Part shown: in pieces, positions 8,273 to 16,241 of the stretch
Layout: each line of letters begins with the position of its first letter
Position numbering within the stretch: position 1 is the stretch's first letter
Assembly: GCA_910586065.1 (NCBI GenBank)
Contig: CAJUGI010000001.1
Coordinates: forward strand, 434,001 to 498,000
Length of the DNA: 64,000 bases
DNA from: an uncultured Christensenella sp.
GTDB taxonomy: Bacteria; Bacillota; Clostridia; Christensenellales; Borkfalkiaceae
Direction of reading: 5' to 3'
Notes under the pieces: generated by a model
Database searches by the model: none
What the model saw: only the letters and a program-made list of their open reading frames with translations
What the model was told of the DNA's origin: nothing
Program-made: the position numbers and the translations under genes

Positions 8273-10642
8273 ATGAAGAAGAAAAAATTTATAAGTGCAA
8301 TTCTCGCGTCGTCTTTAACGCTTGCCGCAACTTTAGGTGGTTGTTCGCTTGTATCGGCGAATGTGGGTGAAGATTTAAAGCAGGAAATTGCTGAAATTAA
8401 TATTACGAAAACCGAAGATTTCGACAATGAATTTAAAAGCGGATTCGAAGGTCATGAAAGCGACTATGCAAAATATAAGGAGTTACTCGGAACGACAAAG
8501 GTTCTTAAAAGAGAACTTTTATCATATTTTGTTACTACAGGGTATTCATTGTATCAGCAAAACGGGTCTTACGAGCAGACGTTCAATACGCTTGTAACCC
8601 AGCTTGTTAACACCGCGGCGTTGACTCAATATGCGGCAACGTATATTTTGCAATATAAAATGGAGAATACCGAAGGTAAAACTGCGGAACAGGTGCTTTC
8701 CGAATATCTTGCGTTTGAAACAGACGTTGAAAGATACGAATTTCTCCTCGGCGGAAAAGACAGCATAGACGTTAAGGTTGCCGAATATTCTTTAAGATAT
8801 TCCATAAACTCAGCCCTCGATACGTTCGAAACGTCTATTCTTAAGATAGAGTCGTCATCCGCCGGTACCGAAAAACGTACTGCGCCTTCGGGCGTTGATA
8901 CTGAAAAGGAGGATTATTTTCCCGCAAAGAAAAATCCCCTTGGCGAAGGCTATCTTGATAATCTCGGCAATGTTACCAATAAAATAGAAGAAGCGGCTAT
9001 TGATTATAATATTTACACCGGTTACAGTGTGGTTTATGCCGACGCTAATAAAAATATCGACTATTCGCTTTCTAACAGCGGAGAATATCAGAACGAACGT
9101 AGCGAAGACTTAAAGCAAAACAGTACGCGCGCAACCAGAATAAGAGCTTATAACCGTTTTGTAAGCAGTTTTGTAAGTTACAGTTTGATAGATGCTAAAA
9201 ACGAAAATCTCAAAGACGTGAGAAATCTTCAATATCTTGAATCGCAGTATCTTTCGCAACTTAAATCCCGTGTTATAAACAAGTTTTATGATTTGTTCGA
9301 AGAGGAACAAACGGATAAATTGGAAAAACAGGATTATGCCTATATTCAGGCAAGATACGAAGAAGCGCTTACCGAACAGGTTGACGCCAACAGCACCGAA
9401 GATGCGTTTGCAACCGCAATGGGTAATATGTCGGACACATCATTTGTTTTGTATGTTCCCGAAACCGAAAACGGCGGCAAGTTCGGTTTTGTATACAATA
9501 TTTTGCTTCCGTTCTCTACGTCGCAGAATCTTGTGCTTTCTTCTGTGAAAAAAGAAACCGACGAAAATAAGAATCCGTATATCGACAGCGATATTGACAG
9601 CGGTTACACCGCAATGTATTACGAATACAGAAACGGACTGTTAAACAATATAACTTCCACCGACCAACGCAAAGCTTGGTTCGACGGCGCAAACGAATAT
9701 GCGTTCAAAGCCGAAGATGGTTTTGATTATTATAACGGCGGAAACAGTGAACGCAACTGGCTGTTCTTTGAAAACAATCTTACCAGAACGGACAGATATG
9801 AAAGTCTCGAAAAATACGACGGCAGATACTCCTATAACGGATGGGTAGAAAAGACGTCGGGCGGTAAATACAGTGTGCATCCTTACTCGCTCACTATCGA
9901 CGATATGCTCAAAGAATTTTCTGCGTATATTGATTATGTGCTTGGAACTCAAAACAATGTAACTTTCCTTGCCGATGAAAATAACGTAACTTACAGCTTT
10001 GAGAACAAAAATACGGCTTATTATAATTATAGCGGCAACGACTTCTATAAAAATAACGGAGCAAAAAACGAAAACGGTAAAATAGAACTTGATTATTCCA
10101 AGCTGCTCTATGCATACGGAAAGATTGACGTTTCCGAAGGCAAAACGTCCGCTCAACTCCGTGCCGATACATTAAATAAAGATAGCAAACAGTATAAGGT
10201 AATGTCGGCTGTCAACGAGTTGCAATATGCTTATACAACTGATACGGGCGTGCTTACTCAGTATTTGGGTTATTCCGTAAATGCCGGCGACACAAATTAT
10301 ATAAAAGAGTTTGAGTATACCGTTCATAAGGCGGTGAATAACGGAACTGGTTCGTTTGCGGTTTGCGCCGGTGACTACGGTTGGCACCTTGTCTATGTAA
10401 CTTACACGTTTGACGTTGCGGACACTACCGAACATAACGGTGAAGTTTATTCTCCCGACTGGACGAAAATAGGTACGGAAGGCACGTTTGAAGATTTATT
10501 CTACGAATGGATAAAAAATAACGATATTTCCGAAACTTCTACAACAATAAGCACGAAATTAATTACCAAGTTTGTTACGGACGATACCGTAACCAAGCAC
10601 GAAAGCAGATACAGTGATTATTTAAACTGGGACAATAATTAA
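8273..10642 (+). CDS. Large lipoprotein with a degenerate PpiC-like C-terminus (foldase-like)
   Basis: 789 residues. MKKKKF, a hydrophobic stretch and the lipobox LGGC (Cys about residue 24) mark an exported lipoprotein. Most of the protein is helical, acidic and Tyr/Asn/Lys-rich without a recognised domain. Near the C-terminus the segment from YTTDTGVLTQYLG to GDYGWHLVYVTYTFD resembles the end of parvulin domains (DYGYHIIKVT in typical PrsA/SurA proteins). In Clostridia a SurA/PrsA-type gene often sits behind mfd. I infer an extracytoplasmic folding factor, possibly without isomerase activity. The large size and weak core make this a moderate call. Confidence 0.5.
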   Translation: MKKKKFISAILASSLTLAATLGGCSLVSANVGEDLKQEIAEINITKTEDFDNEFKSGFEGHESDYAKYKELLGTTKVLKRELLSYFVTTGYSLYQQNGSYEQTFNTLVTQLVNTAALTQYAATYILQYKMENTEGKTAEQVLSEYLAFETDVERYEFLLGGKDSIDVKVAEYSLRYSINSALDTFETSILKIESSSAGTEKRTAPSGVDTEKEDYFPAKKNPLGEGYLDNLGNVTNKIEEAAIDYNIYTGYSVVYADANKNIDYSLSNSGEYQNERSEDLKQNSTRATRIRAYNRFVSSFVSYSLIDAKNENLKDVRNLQYLESQYLSQLKSRVINKFYDLFEEEQTDKLEKQDYAYIQARYEEALTEQVDANSTEDAFATAMGNMSDTSFVLYVPETENGGKFGFVYNILLPFSTSQNLVLSSVKKETDENKNPYIDSDIDSGYTAMYYEYRNGLLNNITSTDQRKAWFDGANEYAFKAEDGFDYYNGGNSERNWLFFENNLTRTDRYESLEKYDGRYSYNGWVEKTSGGKYSVHPYSLTIDDMLKEFSAYIDYVLGTQNNVTFLADENNVTYSFENKNTAYYNYSGNDFYKNNGAKNENGKIELDYSKLLYAYGKIDVSEGKTSAQLRADTLNKDSKQYKVMSAVNELQYAYTTDTGVLTQYLGYSVNAGDTNYIKEFEYTVHKAVNNGTGSFAVCAGDYGWHLVYVTYTFDVADTTEHNGEVYSPDWTKIGTEGTFEDLFYEWIKNNDISETSTTISTKLITKFVTDDTVTKHESRYSDYLNWDNN

Positions 10643-10650
10643 TTAATGTA

Positions 10651-11517
10651 ATGAAAATTTGGCAAGCGGTTATTCTTGGTCTTGTACAGGGGCTGACGGA
10701 ATTTTTACCTGTTTCGTCATCCGGACATATAGCGTTTTTCCAAGGTGTTTTCGGAATAAATGATGCTGACATAGCTTTGTTTTTTACGATTATCCTTCAT
10801 CTCGGTACGCTGGTTGCAGTTTGCGCGGTTTTTTGGAAAGATATAATAGCTCTATTTAAAAAACCGTTTCATACGCTGGGTTATCTAATAATTGCTACTA
10901 TTCCCGCAGGTATTACGGGATTGTTGTTCGAACTTCTGCATCTTGACGATGTGTTTTTCGGCGAATACATGGGGATTTTCCTTGGAATATTCTTTTTGAT
11001 AACCGCATCGCTCTTGTTTGTAACCGAAATGATTGTAAAGCGCCGTGAAAAAGTATTGTTGCTTGCAAACGATACGACTGTAAAATGCGGTAAGGGAAAT
11101 TTGCCTCTGTGTTTTAAAACGGTAATTCCTATGGGTGCGGCTCAGGCGTTTGCCGTGCTTCCGGGAATTTCCCGCAGCGGTTCAACAATTTGTGCGGGTA
11201 CAATAGCCGGTTGTAATAGTGAACAGGTTTCAAAGTTTTCGTTTATTATGAGCATACCCGTAATTCTCGGCAGTTTTTTTGTCGAACTTATTATGGGACT
11301 CAAAAATCACGAAATTCAGAACTCGTTTGCCGCAGGCGGAGCCGAACTCGGCGTATCCGTTGCGCTTGGTTTCATAATTTCGGCGGTTGCGGGGTTCTTT
11401 GCAATCAAACTGATGCTAAAAGTTATAAAGAAGGCAAACTATAAGTGGTTCAGTTGTTATTTGGTTTTGATTGCAATAACAAGCATCGTCTTGCATTTTA
11501 CTTATTTTAATGTTTAA
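10651..11517 (+). CDS. uppP: Undecaprenyl-diphosphatase UppP (BacA family)
   Basis: 288 residues, about eight membrane segments. It dephosphorylates undecaprenyl pyrophosphate to recycle the wall lipid carrier; loss or overexpression alters bacitracin sensitivity in known species. Motif 1 is GLTEFLPVSSSGH (residues ~14-26) and motif 2 is PGISRSGST, which holds the catalytic Arg. It starts 8 bases after the lipoprotein stop and has no strong ribosome site, so it may depend on translational coupling. Confidence 0.95.
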   Translation: MKIWQAVILGLVQGLTEFLPVSSSGHIAFFQGVFGINDADIALFFTIILHLGTLVAVCAVFWKDIIALFKKPFHTLGYLIIATIPAGITGLLFELLHLDDVFFGEYMGIFLGIFFLITASLLFVTEMIVKRREKVLLLANDTTVKCGKGNLPLCFKTVIPMGAAQAFAVLPGISRSGSTICAGTIAGCNSEQVSKFSFIMSIPVILGSFFVELIMGLKNHEIQNSFAAGGAELGVSVALGFIISAVAGFFAIKLMLKVIKKANYKWFSCYLVLIAITSIVLHFTYFNV

Positions 11518-11533
11518 TAAAAAGCAAATTAAA

Positions 11534-11560
11534 AAGACTTGGAAATTTCCAGGTCTTTTA
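11534..11560 (+). terminator. Terminator after uppP
   Basis: AAGACTTGG pairs with CCAGGTCTT around AAATTT and is followed by TTATTA. One G-T pair in the stem. Confidence 0.65.
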
Positions 11561-11582
11561 TTACTTGAAAATGCATTAATAA

Positions 11583-11771
11583 TTTGATACAATATATAAA
11601 GAAAACGGCAAGTACGGCTGGTCGCGGGATTTAAACGTTATTAAAAACACTTTCGAATGGGAGATGCAAGCTCTGGGTACGTCCTACGTGGATTGCGGCC
11701 CTTTTAAAGTAAAGCAACAACAGCAAATGCAACGAATAAACGATTATTTCTCGGGTAAAAAGGATGATTGA
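11583..11771 (+). pseudogene. Remnant of an aldo/keto reductase gene
   Basis: An open stretch without a start codon encodes ENGKYGWSRDLNVIKNTF and ALGTSYVDCGPF, which match the middle of aldo/keto reductases (the region before the usual DYVD...H catalytic stretch). It then jumps to a Gln-rich tail ending YFSGKKDD, resembling a family C-terminus. The likely history is a large internal deletion plus loss of the N-terminus. The remnant stop overlaps the DUF1893 start by 8 bases, so the two were probably once a coupled pair. Family assignment rests on memory of the motif and is moderate. Confidence 0.55.
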
Positions 11772-12177
11772 TTTACAAACTGCAAAAGCAAATCTTTCTG
11801 GGCACACCCTCGTTTTATGCAAAAACGGCAACCTGATTTTAAGTACGCTTAAGGGCATTGCGCCTGTTATGAATTTAATTACAGAAAATGCAAATTTAAA
11901 CGGTTACAGCGCCGCAGATTTAATTGTTGGCAAGGCTGTAGCAATGCTTTTTGCAAGATGCGGCATAAGAGCTGTCTATGCGCAAACACTCTCAAAGCCC
12001 GGAAAAGCTATCTTGGAAAAATATAACATACCGTATGAATATGGCACCCTTACAGAGTCCATTAAAAACCGCGTTGGCACCGACGTTTGTCCTATGGAAA
12101 AGACGGTTATGAATACTGAAGATTTGTCCGAAGCTTTCAGGCTTCTGAAGGCTAAAGTTGAGGAACTGCGGCAATAA
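11764..12177 (+). CDS. DUF1893 family protein
   Basis: 137 residues, full length for this small domain. Recognisable parts are LVLCKNGNL, AADLIVGKAVAMLFARCGI, and KNRVGTDVCPMEK with a conserved Cys. The fold is related to cytidine-deaminase-like proteins; no activity is established. It now stands behind a dead aldo/keto reductase and before a terminator, so its transcription probably comes from a promoter in the remnant. Confidence 0.8.
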   Translation: MIDLQTAKANLSGHTLVLCKNGNLILSTLKGIAPVMNLITENANLNGYSAADLIVGKAVAMLFARCGIRAVYAQTLSKPGKAILEKYNIPYEYGTLTESIKNRVGTDVCPMEKTVMNTEDLSEAFRLLKAKVEELRQ

Positions 12178-12191
12178 ACTTAAATTGAATA

Positions 12192-12223
12192 AAAGCGGCG
12201 CAACTTTTTAGCTGCGCCGCTTT
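12192..12223. terminator. Bidirectional terminator
   Basis: AAAGCGGCGCA (12192-12202) pairs exactly with TGCGCCGCTTT (12213-12223) and has a T run in the loop. It serves the convergent DUF1893 and XRE genes; the XRE stop codon lies at its right edge. Confidence 0.8.
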
Positions 12224-12428
12224 AATAATCTGTTCTTCCCAAAATATAATCGACACTTACTGAAAAGGTTTCGGCAATTTTTAAAAGTGTGTCGAAGTCA
12301 CACTCGCGTTGTCCGCCTTCCCAATAAGCAATCAGTCTAACCGAAACGTTCAGTTTTTCCGCCAGTTCCGCACGTGATATTCCGTTTTCCGTTCTTAAAT
12401 CTTTCACTCTTTCGTTAAATTTGTTCAT
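12222..12428 (-). CDS. XRE-family repressor (HTH)
   Basis: 68 residues, essentially one helix-turn-helix domain. It has RVKDLRTENGISRAELAEKL and VSVRLIAYWEGGQRE, the Cro/cI pattern with a recognition helix, and ends YILGRTDY. It is transcribed away from the ABC exporter genes, with two matching GAACAA-type operators between them. It probably represses both itself and the exporter. No ribosome site precedes the ATG; a TAAAAT box ends 7 bases upstream, so its message may be leaderless. Confidence 0.85.
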   Translation of the reverse strand: MNKFNERVKDLRTENGISRAELAEKLNVSVRLIAYWEGGQRECDFDTLLKIAETFSVSVDYILGRTDY

Positions 12429-12434
12429 ATTTAC

Positions 12435-12440
12435 ATTTTA
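12435..12440 (-). promoter_or_regulatory. -10 box of the XRE gene, leaderless geometry
   Basis: TAAAAT on the minus strand (12440-12435), directly downstream of the left operator, which would overlap the -35 to -10 spacer. The predicted start is 12428, the first base of the ATG. A recognisable -35 is absent. Confidence 0.4.
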
Positions 12441-12453
12441 GAACAATTTGTTC
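12441..12453. promoter_or_regulatory. Operator O1 (GAACAATTTGTTC)
   Basis: A near-perfect palindrome with arms GAACAA and TTGTTC around one central base. Its reverse complement equals operator O2. It lies in the XRE promoter. Confidence 0.7.
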
Positions 12454-12461
12454 CAAAGCGG

Positions 12462-12490
12462 TTGACGGGGAACAAATTGTTCAATATAAT
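12462..12490 (+). promoter_or_regulatory. Promoter of the ABC exporter operon
   Basis: TTGACG (12462-12467), 17 bases, TATAAT (12485-12490). Operator O2 occupies the spacer, a position where repressor binding would block RNA polymerase. Confidence 0.75.
12470..12482. promoter_or_regulatory. Operator O2 (GAACAAATTGTTC)
   Basis: Same 13-base palindrome as O1 in inverted orientation, 29 bases centre to centre (nearly three helical turns), inside the exporter promoter. Confidence 0.75.
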
Positions 12491-12525
12491 TATGTTTGAA
12501 AAATAATTTTTTCCAAGGAGGAAAA

Positions 12526-13320
12526 ATGGAAGAAATTTTAAAAGTAGAGGGTTTAAAAAAGTCATTTAAACTCACAAGAAAACAGCAAAAATCCGAGGGA
12601 ACAAATCTTTCGGTAAAAATTGCGGTAAACGACTTATCATTCACTGCATACCGCGGTGAAATTTTCGGGCTTCTCGGTCCAAACGGCGCGGGCAAAACAA
12701 CTACTTTGCGTATGCTTGCAACTTTAATTAAGCCGGACAGCGGAAACGCGTTTATCGACGGCAAAAGCATAGTAACCGAAGACGAAGCCGTCCGCCGTAA
12801 AATAGGCTTTTTAACAAGCGAACTTAAGCTTGAGGAGTTTTTTACGCCGAATTATATTTATGACTTTTTCAGCGAACTTTACGGCGTTGAAAAGCATGCG
12901 GCAAAACAAAGAAAGCGCGAGCTGTTTTCAAAATTCGGCATAGATAAGTTTGCCGAAATAAAAATTGCAAACCTTTCTACTGGAATGAAACAAAAAATTT
13001 CACTTGTAATTTCAATCGTTCACGACCCTGATTTCATTATCTTCGACGAACCGACAAACGGACTTGACGTACTTACCGCAAAGGTAGTAACCGACTTCTT
13101 GCTTGAACTCAAGTCCGCTGGCAAAACGATTATTTTATCCACGCACATATTCAGTCTTGTTGAAAAGTTGTGCGACAGGGTGGGCGTAATAATAAACGGC
13201 AAGTTAGTTGCTTTGGACACCCTTGAAAATCTTACGCGGGAAAAGAATTTAGAGGACAAATTTTTCGATTTATATTCTCAAACGGTTGCGCCTGAAACGT
13301 CAAAGGGAGGCTGGTTATGA
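12526..13320 (+). CDS. ABC exporter ATP-binding protein (NatA-like)
   Basis: 264 residues from the ATG at 12526, which follows an AAGGAGG site. Walker A is GPNGAGKTT, the signature is LSTGMKQK, Walker B is FIIFDEPTNGLD and the H-loop is STHIF. This arrangement is typical of one-domain ATPases of ABC-2 exporters such as NatA. Cargo is unknown; sodium, drug or peptide are possible. Its stop overlaps the permease start. Expression is probably held off by the divergent XRE regulator. Confidence 0.88.
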   Translation: MEEILKVEGLKKSFKLTRKQQKSEGTNLSVKIAVNDLSFTAYRGEIFGLLGPNGAGKTTTLRMLATLIKPDSGNAFIDGKSIVTEDEAVRRKIGFLTSELKLEEFFTPNYIYDFFSELYGVEKHAAKQRKRELFSKFGIDKFAEIKIANLSTGMKQKISLVISIVHDPDFIIFDEPTNGLDVLTAKVVTDFLLELKSAGKTIILSTHIFSLVEKLCDRVGVIINGKLVALDTLENLTREKNLEDKFFDLYSQTVAPETSKGGWL

Positions 13321-14438
13321 AAAACATATTCACATTAATCAAAAAAGAGTTTTCCCGCTTTTTTAAAGACAGAAGAATGATAATAACAATTCTTCTCCCG
13401 GGCGTTTTGATTTATGCGCTGTATTCGGTTATGGGCACCGCATTTACCGATATGGGCAAACCCGACGAAACATATATTCCGACGGCAATCATAGTGGACT
13501 TGCCTGAAGAGCTTTCAGCTCCGTTAAGTTCCGTATTTAAAGTTTCGGAAGAAAAATTTACCGCTGAAGAGGCGCAGCAAAAAGTTGCGGAAGGAAGTAT
13601 TGACGTTGCGGTTATTTTTGCTGAAACTAAAACAGGCAAGCCCGAAGTGCGCATTTTTTATAATTCCGTAAACGATAATTCCTCGTCTGCATATATAATT
13701 GCAGACAGAATTTTAGAAACTTATCAGAATCCGGAGTTTGTTATTAATGCGTCGCAGGATATAAAGTTCGATTTAGCCGAGGACAGGGATATGGCAACGA
13801 AAATGCTCTCTATGCTTGTTCCGCTTCTGATGTTCGCCTTGCTCGCCTCGGCGTGTATGGCGGTTGCGCCCGAATCGATTGCCGGCGAAAAGGAAAGGGG
13901 CACCATGGCAACTATGCTGATTACCCCCGTAAAAAGATGGCAAATCGCTCTCGGCAAAATAATAAGTCTAACCGTTTTCGCGTTGCTTAGCGGATTATCA
14001 AGTTTTATCGGCGTAATTTTGTCTCTCCCGAAACTTATGGGCGGCTTTGTCACAACCGACGTGCTCCCTTACGGCATCGGCGACTACTTTATGCTCTTCG
14101 GACTGATTATTTCAATAGTTTTAGTCATAATCGCCGCTTTTTCTGTTTTATCGGCACTTGCCAAGAGCGTAAAGGAGGCAGGCTCGCTTATAACTCCCCT
14201 AATGATGGTAATCGTTCTTTTGGGCGTTGTTTCAATGTTTGTTTCAGTCTCTCCCGCATTGGGGCTGTTTGCAATTCCCCTTGTTGGTAGCGGGCTTGCA
14301 ATTTCGGGAATAATGGCGCTTACGGCAACTCCGCTTGCCGTGGGACTTGCGATTATCTCTAACGTCGTTGTTGCCGCCGCACTTGTAGTACTCCTCGCGT
14401 TTATGTTCAAGAGCGAACGCATCATGTTCAAAAAATAA
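13317..14438 (+). CDS. ABC-2 type permease (NatB-like)
   Basis: 373 residues. One N-terminal membrane helix (about residues 24-45), a long extracytoplasmic segment (about 50-165), then five or six helices. The conserved PESIAGEKERGTMATMLITPV follows the second helix, as in NatB/ABC-2 permeases. The start ATG lies in the ATGA overlap with the ATPase stop, so the two are translated together. Substrate is not identifiable. Confidence 0.85.
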   Translation: MKNIFTLIKKEFSRFFKDRRMIITILLPGVLIYALYSVMGTAFTDMGKPDETYIPTAIIVDLPEELSAPLSSVFKVSEEKFTAEEAQQKVAEGSIDVAVIFAETKTGKPEVRIFYNSVNDNSSSAYIIADRILETYQNPEFVINASQDIKFDLAEDRDMATKMLSMLVPLLMFALLASACMAVAPESIAGEKERGTMATMLITPVKRWQIALGKIISLTVFALLSGLSSFIGVILSLPKLMGGFVTTDVLPYGIGDYFMLFGLIISIVLVIIAAFSVLSALAKSVKEAGSLITPLMMVIVLLGVVSMFVSVSPALGLFAIPLVGSGLAISGIMALTATPLAVGLAIISNVVVAAALVVLLAFMFKSERIMFKK

Positions 14439-14456
14439 ATTATAAATAAAGGAACA

Positions 14457-14485
14457 CGCCCGCGGACTCATAAAGTCCGCGGGCG
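14457..14485. terminator. Terminator between exporter permease and SRP RNA
   Basis: CGCCCGCGGACT pairs exactly with AGTCCGCGGGCG around a five-base loop. The minus-strand side is followed by a T-rich run, which fits termination of the SRP RNA; it can also stop the permease transcript. Confidence 0.75.
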
Positions 14486-14499
14486 CTTAAATTTCAAAA

Positions 14500-14771
14500 A
14501 ATAAAGCTGTGCAGCCTTCGTTGCCGAAACAAACCGAAACGTAAACCTTACAGGTAGCTCCTCCAAAGCTACCTCATGGCACACCGGCGGGACTGTTTAG
14601 TGCTGCTACATCCCTGTCCTGACACGGTTCGCAGTTGCCGGTTGCATAAGACCTTGCTATCAACACCCCTTATAAGGCGCGGCTTTCCATTTGTTTCGTC
14701 TAAAAAGGCATTCGGTCCTGCTATAGCGGATTGCAGGTACAGGGCACCGCTAACTCCCCACTTAGCACAGT
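14500..14771 (-). ncRNA. ffs: Signal recognition particle RNA, large Firmicutes type
   Basis: On the minus strand the 5' Alu part reads GTGCTAAGTGGGGAG, GCGGTGCCCTGTACC and TGCAATCCGCTATAGCAGG, as in Bacillus scRNA. The domain IV tetraloop helix follows: GTGTCAGGACAGGGATGTAGCAGCAC, i.e. the SRP54-binding asymmetric loop region. About 270 nt, like the B. subtilis RNA. It scaffolds Ffh (and an Alu-domain partner) for cotranslational membrane targeting. The 5' end is set by its promoter; the 3' end is approximate. No protein-coding gene should be called here. Confidence 0.93.
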
Positions 14772-14777
14772 AATGCT

Positions 14778-14806
14778 ATTCTAACAGATTAAACAGGATT
14801 TTGCAA
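14778..14806 (-). promoter_or_regulatory. Promoter of the SRP RNA
   Basis: TTGCAA (14806-14801), 17 bases, TAGAAT (14783-14778) on the minus strand. The predicted start at about 14771 lies just before the conserved 5' sequence of the RNA. Confidence 0.75.
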
Positions 14807-14851
14807 GCAAATTTGCGCCGCGTCGTATTTTTAACTTTAAATGGTAATAGC

Positions 14852-14880
14852 TTGACTTTTACAAGTCTATAACATACAAT
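14852..14880 (+). promoter_or_regulatory. Promoter of mrp
   Basis: TTGACT (14852-14857), 17 bases, TACAAT (14875-14880). The -10 overlaps an upstream ATG at 14879, which therefore cannot be in the transcript and fixes the mrp start at 14906. Confidence 0.65.
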
Positions 14881-14905
14881 GTTAAAAACGATAAAGAGGT
14901 GTAAT

Positions 14906-15736
14906 ATGGCGGAAAATTGTTCTCACGATTGTTCTTCTTGCGGTGAAAACTGTTCGTCCAGAGACAAAAAAAGTCTTTTAAAAAAACCGCATCAGATGAG
15001 CGATATAAAAAAAGTAATCGCTGTCGTTTCGGGTAAAGGCGGAGTAGGTAAATCCATGACGTGTGCGCTTCTTGCCGCAGCAGCCCAAAATTCTGGCAAG
15101 GTAACCGCCGTTATGGACGCAGACATAACAGGTCCTTCAATTCCCCGTATGTTCGGTGTAACCGAGCGCGCAACTGGTAGCGAAAATGGCATTCTACCTG
15201 TAGTAACCGAAGGCGGTGTGCAGGTTATCTCTATGAACGTGCTTCTCGAAAACGAAGCCGACCCCGTCGTCTGGCGCGGCTCATTAATTTCGGGCACCGT
15301 TTTACAGTTCTGGACGGACGTAATCTGGACGGGGGTAGACGTGATGTTTATCGATATGCCGCCCGGCACGGGCGACGTTCCCTTAACCGTGTTCCAAAGC
15401 ATTCCTATCGACGGCGTAATCGTCGTCACAACCCCGCAGGATTTGGTTGGAATGATAGTTCAGAAGGCGGTTAATATGGCGCAGATGATGAATATTCCCA
15501 TTTTGGGCGTTGTTGAAAATATGAGTTATATAAAGTGCCCCGATTGCGGTAGAAAAATTTCCGTGTTCGGCGAAAGCAGCGTTGACGCAATTGCAATGGA
15601 AAACGGAATTCCTGCGGTTGCCAAGCTTCCCATCGACCCCGAACTGACAAAAGCCGCCGACGGCGGAAGAATAGAGGAACTGCAAAACAACCCGCTTTCT
15701 GATTTCCTCAACAAAATAACCAAAAAATTAAAGTAA
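14906..15736 (+). CDS. mrp: Mrp/ApbC-type iron-sulfur cluster carrier ATPase
   Basis: 276 residues. P-loop of the deviant Walker type, VVSGKGGVGKSMTCALLA (about residues 35-52), the switch MDADITGPSIPRMFG, DMPPGTGDVPLT, and the C-terminal CPDCG pair that holds a bridging [4Fe-4S] cluster in this family. An extra N-terminal Cys-rich segment (CSHDCSSCGENCSS) is present, as in some NBP35-like members. It likely carries Fe-S clusters to apoproteins. The start follows AAAGAGGTG; the longer ATG at 14879 is excluded by the promoter. Confidence 0.9.
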   Translation: MAENCSHDCSSCGENCSSRDKKSLLKKPHQMSDIKKVIAVVSGKGGVGKSMTCALLAAAAQNSGKVTAVMDADITGPSIPRMFGVTERATGSENGILPVVTEGGVQVISMNVLLENEADPVVWRGSLISGTVLQFWTDVIWTGVDVMFIDMPPGTGDVPLTVFQSIPIDGVIVVTTPQDLVGMIVQKAVNMAQMMNIPILGVVENMSYIKCPDCGRKISVFGESSVDAIAMENGIPAVAKLPIDPELTKAADGGRIEELQNNPLSDFLNKITKKLK

Positions 15737-15744
15737 ATAAAGCG

Positions 15745-15778
15745 CCGCCTGCGGAATTTATCCGCGGACGGTTTTTTT
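15745..15778 (+). terminator. Terminator after mrp
   Basis: CCGCCTGCGGA pairs with TCCGCGGACGG (partly mismatched middle) and is followed by seven T. It overlaps the end of the convergent zinc-ribbon gene. Confidence 0.65.
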
Positions 15779-16160
15779 AACGATAATAACCGTTAAATTG
15801 TGTTTCTACAGCTTGCTCCATTTCTTCTATGCTTGAGCCGCTAACATAAACATTTTCGGAAGTTATAACCGTTTCTTTACCGCAATGCGGGCAAGTTACT
15901 GTCACAACAGGTAAAATGTATTTAACTCCGCTTAGACCTTCTTTATATATTTTTCCCAATTTATATTTATATCCCGCGCCAATCATCGACCCGCCGCATT
16001 TTTTACATTTTTGCCTGCTTTCGTTATGCGACTTTTCGCTTTTTTTCAAGGCGAACTTTGCGCCAATAAAGGAAACGACGGCAATTACAATTGCGGTAAT
16101 TCTATACGGGGGAGCGGCTACGGCAACTAAAATTCCGACGAAAAATCCAATAATGCACAC
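15777..16160 (-). CDS. Small zinc-ribbon membrane protein, function unknown
   Basis: 127 residues. Two N-terminal hydrophobic segments (about 1-35) anchor it, followed by a basic stretch and two CxxC pairs (CKKCGG near residue 51 and CPHCGKE near 90), which would bind one zinc. The start is GTG at 16160, close after an in-frame stop. It is divergent from an XRE regulator with palindromes between them, suggesting control by that regulator. I do not recognise a named family. Confidence 0.65.
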   Translation of the reverse strand: MCIIGFFVGILVAVAAPPYRITAIVIAVVSFIGAKFALKKSEKSHNESRQKCKKCGGSMIGAGYKYKLGKIYKEGLSGVKYILPVVTVTCPHCGKETVITSENVYVSGSSIEEMEQAVETQFNGYYR

Positions 16161-16181
16161 GCCGCGTATAATCCACTATTA

Positions 16182-16200
16182 ATTACAAGCAAATTGTAAT
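16182..16200. promoter_or_regulatory. Palindrome ATTACAA-N5-TTGTAAT
   Basis: Perfect 7-base arms in the divergent region between the zinc-ribbon gene and the XRE gene. Candidate operator for the XRE protein. Confidence 0.5.
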
Positions 16201-16212
16201 TTAAGTAATTTA

Positions 16213-16227
16213 TACAAGTAGCTTGTA
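16213..16227. promoter_or_regulatory. Palindrome TACAAG-TAG-CTTGTA
   Basis: Perfect 6-base arms, sharing ACAA/TTGT with the palindrome 29 bases to the left (centre to centre). Two similar sites in a divergent promoter resemble the arrangement at the other XRE locus. Confidence 0.5.
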
Positions 16228-16241
16228 CATTTATCAAGAGA

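Noticed and set aside
9641..10156. A 171-codon minus-strand frame
   Set aside because: Shadow of the lipoprotein gene on the other strand; no signals.
14576..14773. A 65-codon plus-strand open frame
   Set aside because: It is antisense to the SRP RNA, whose conserved sequence explains the region completely.
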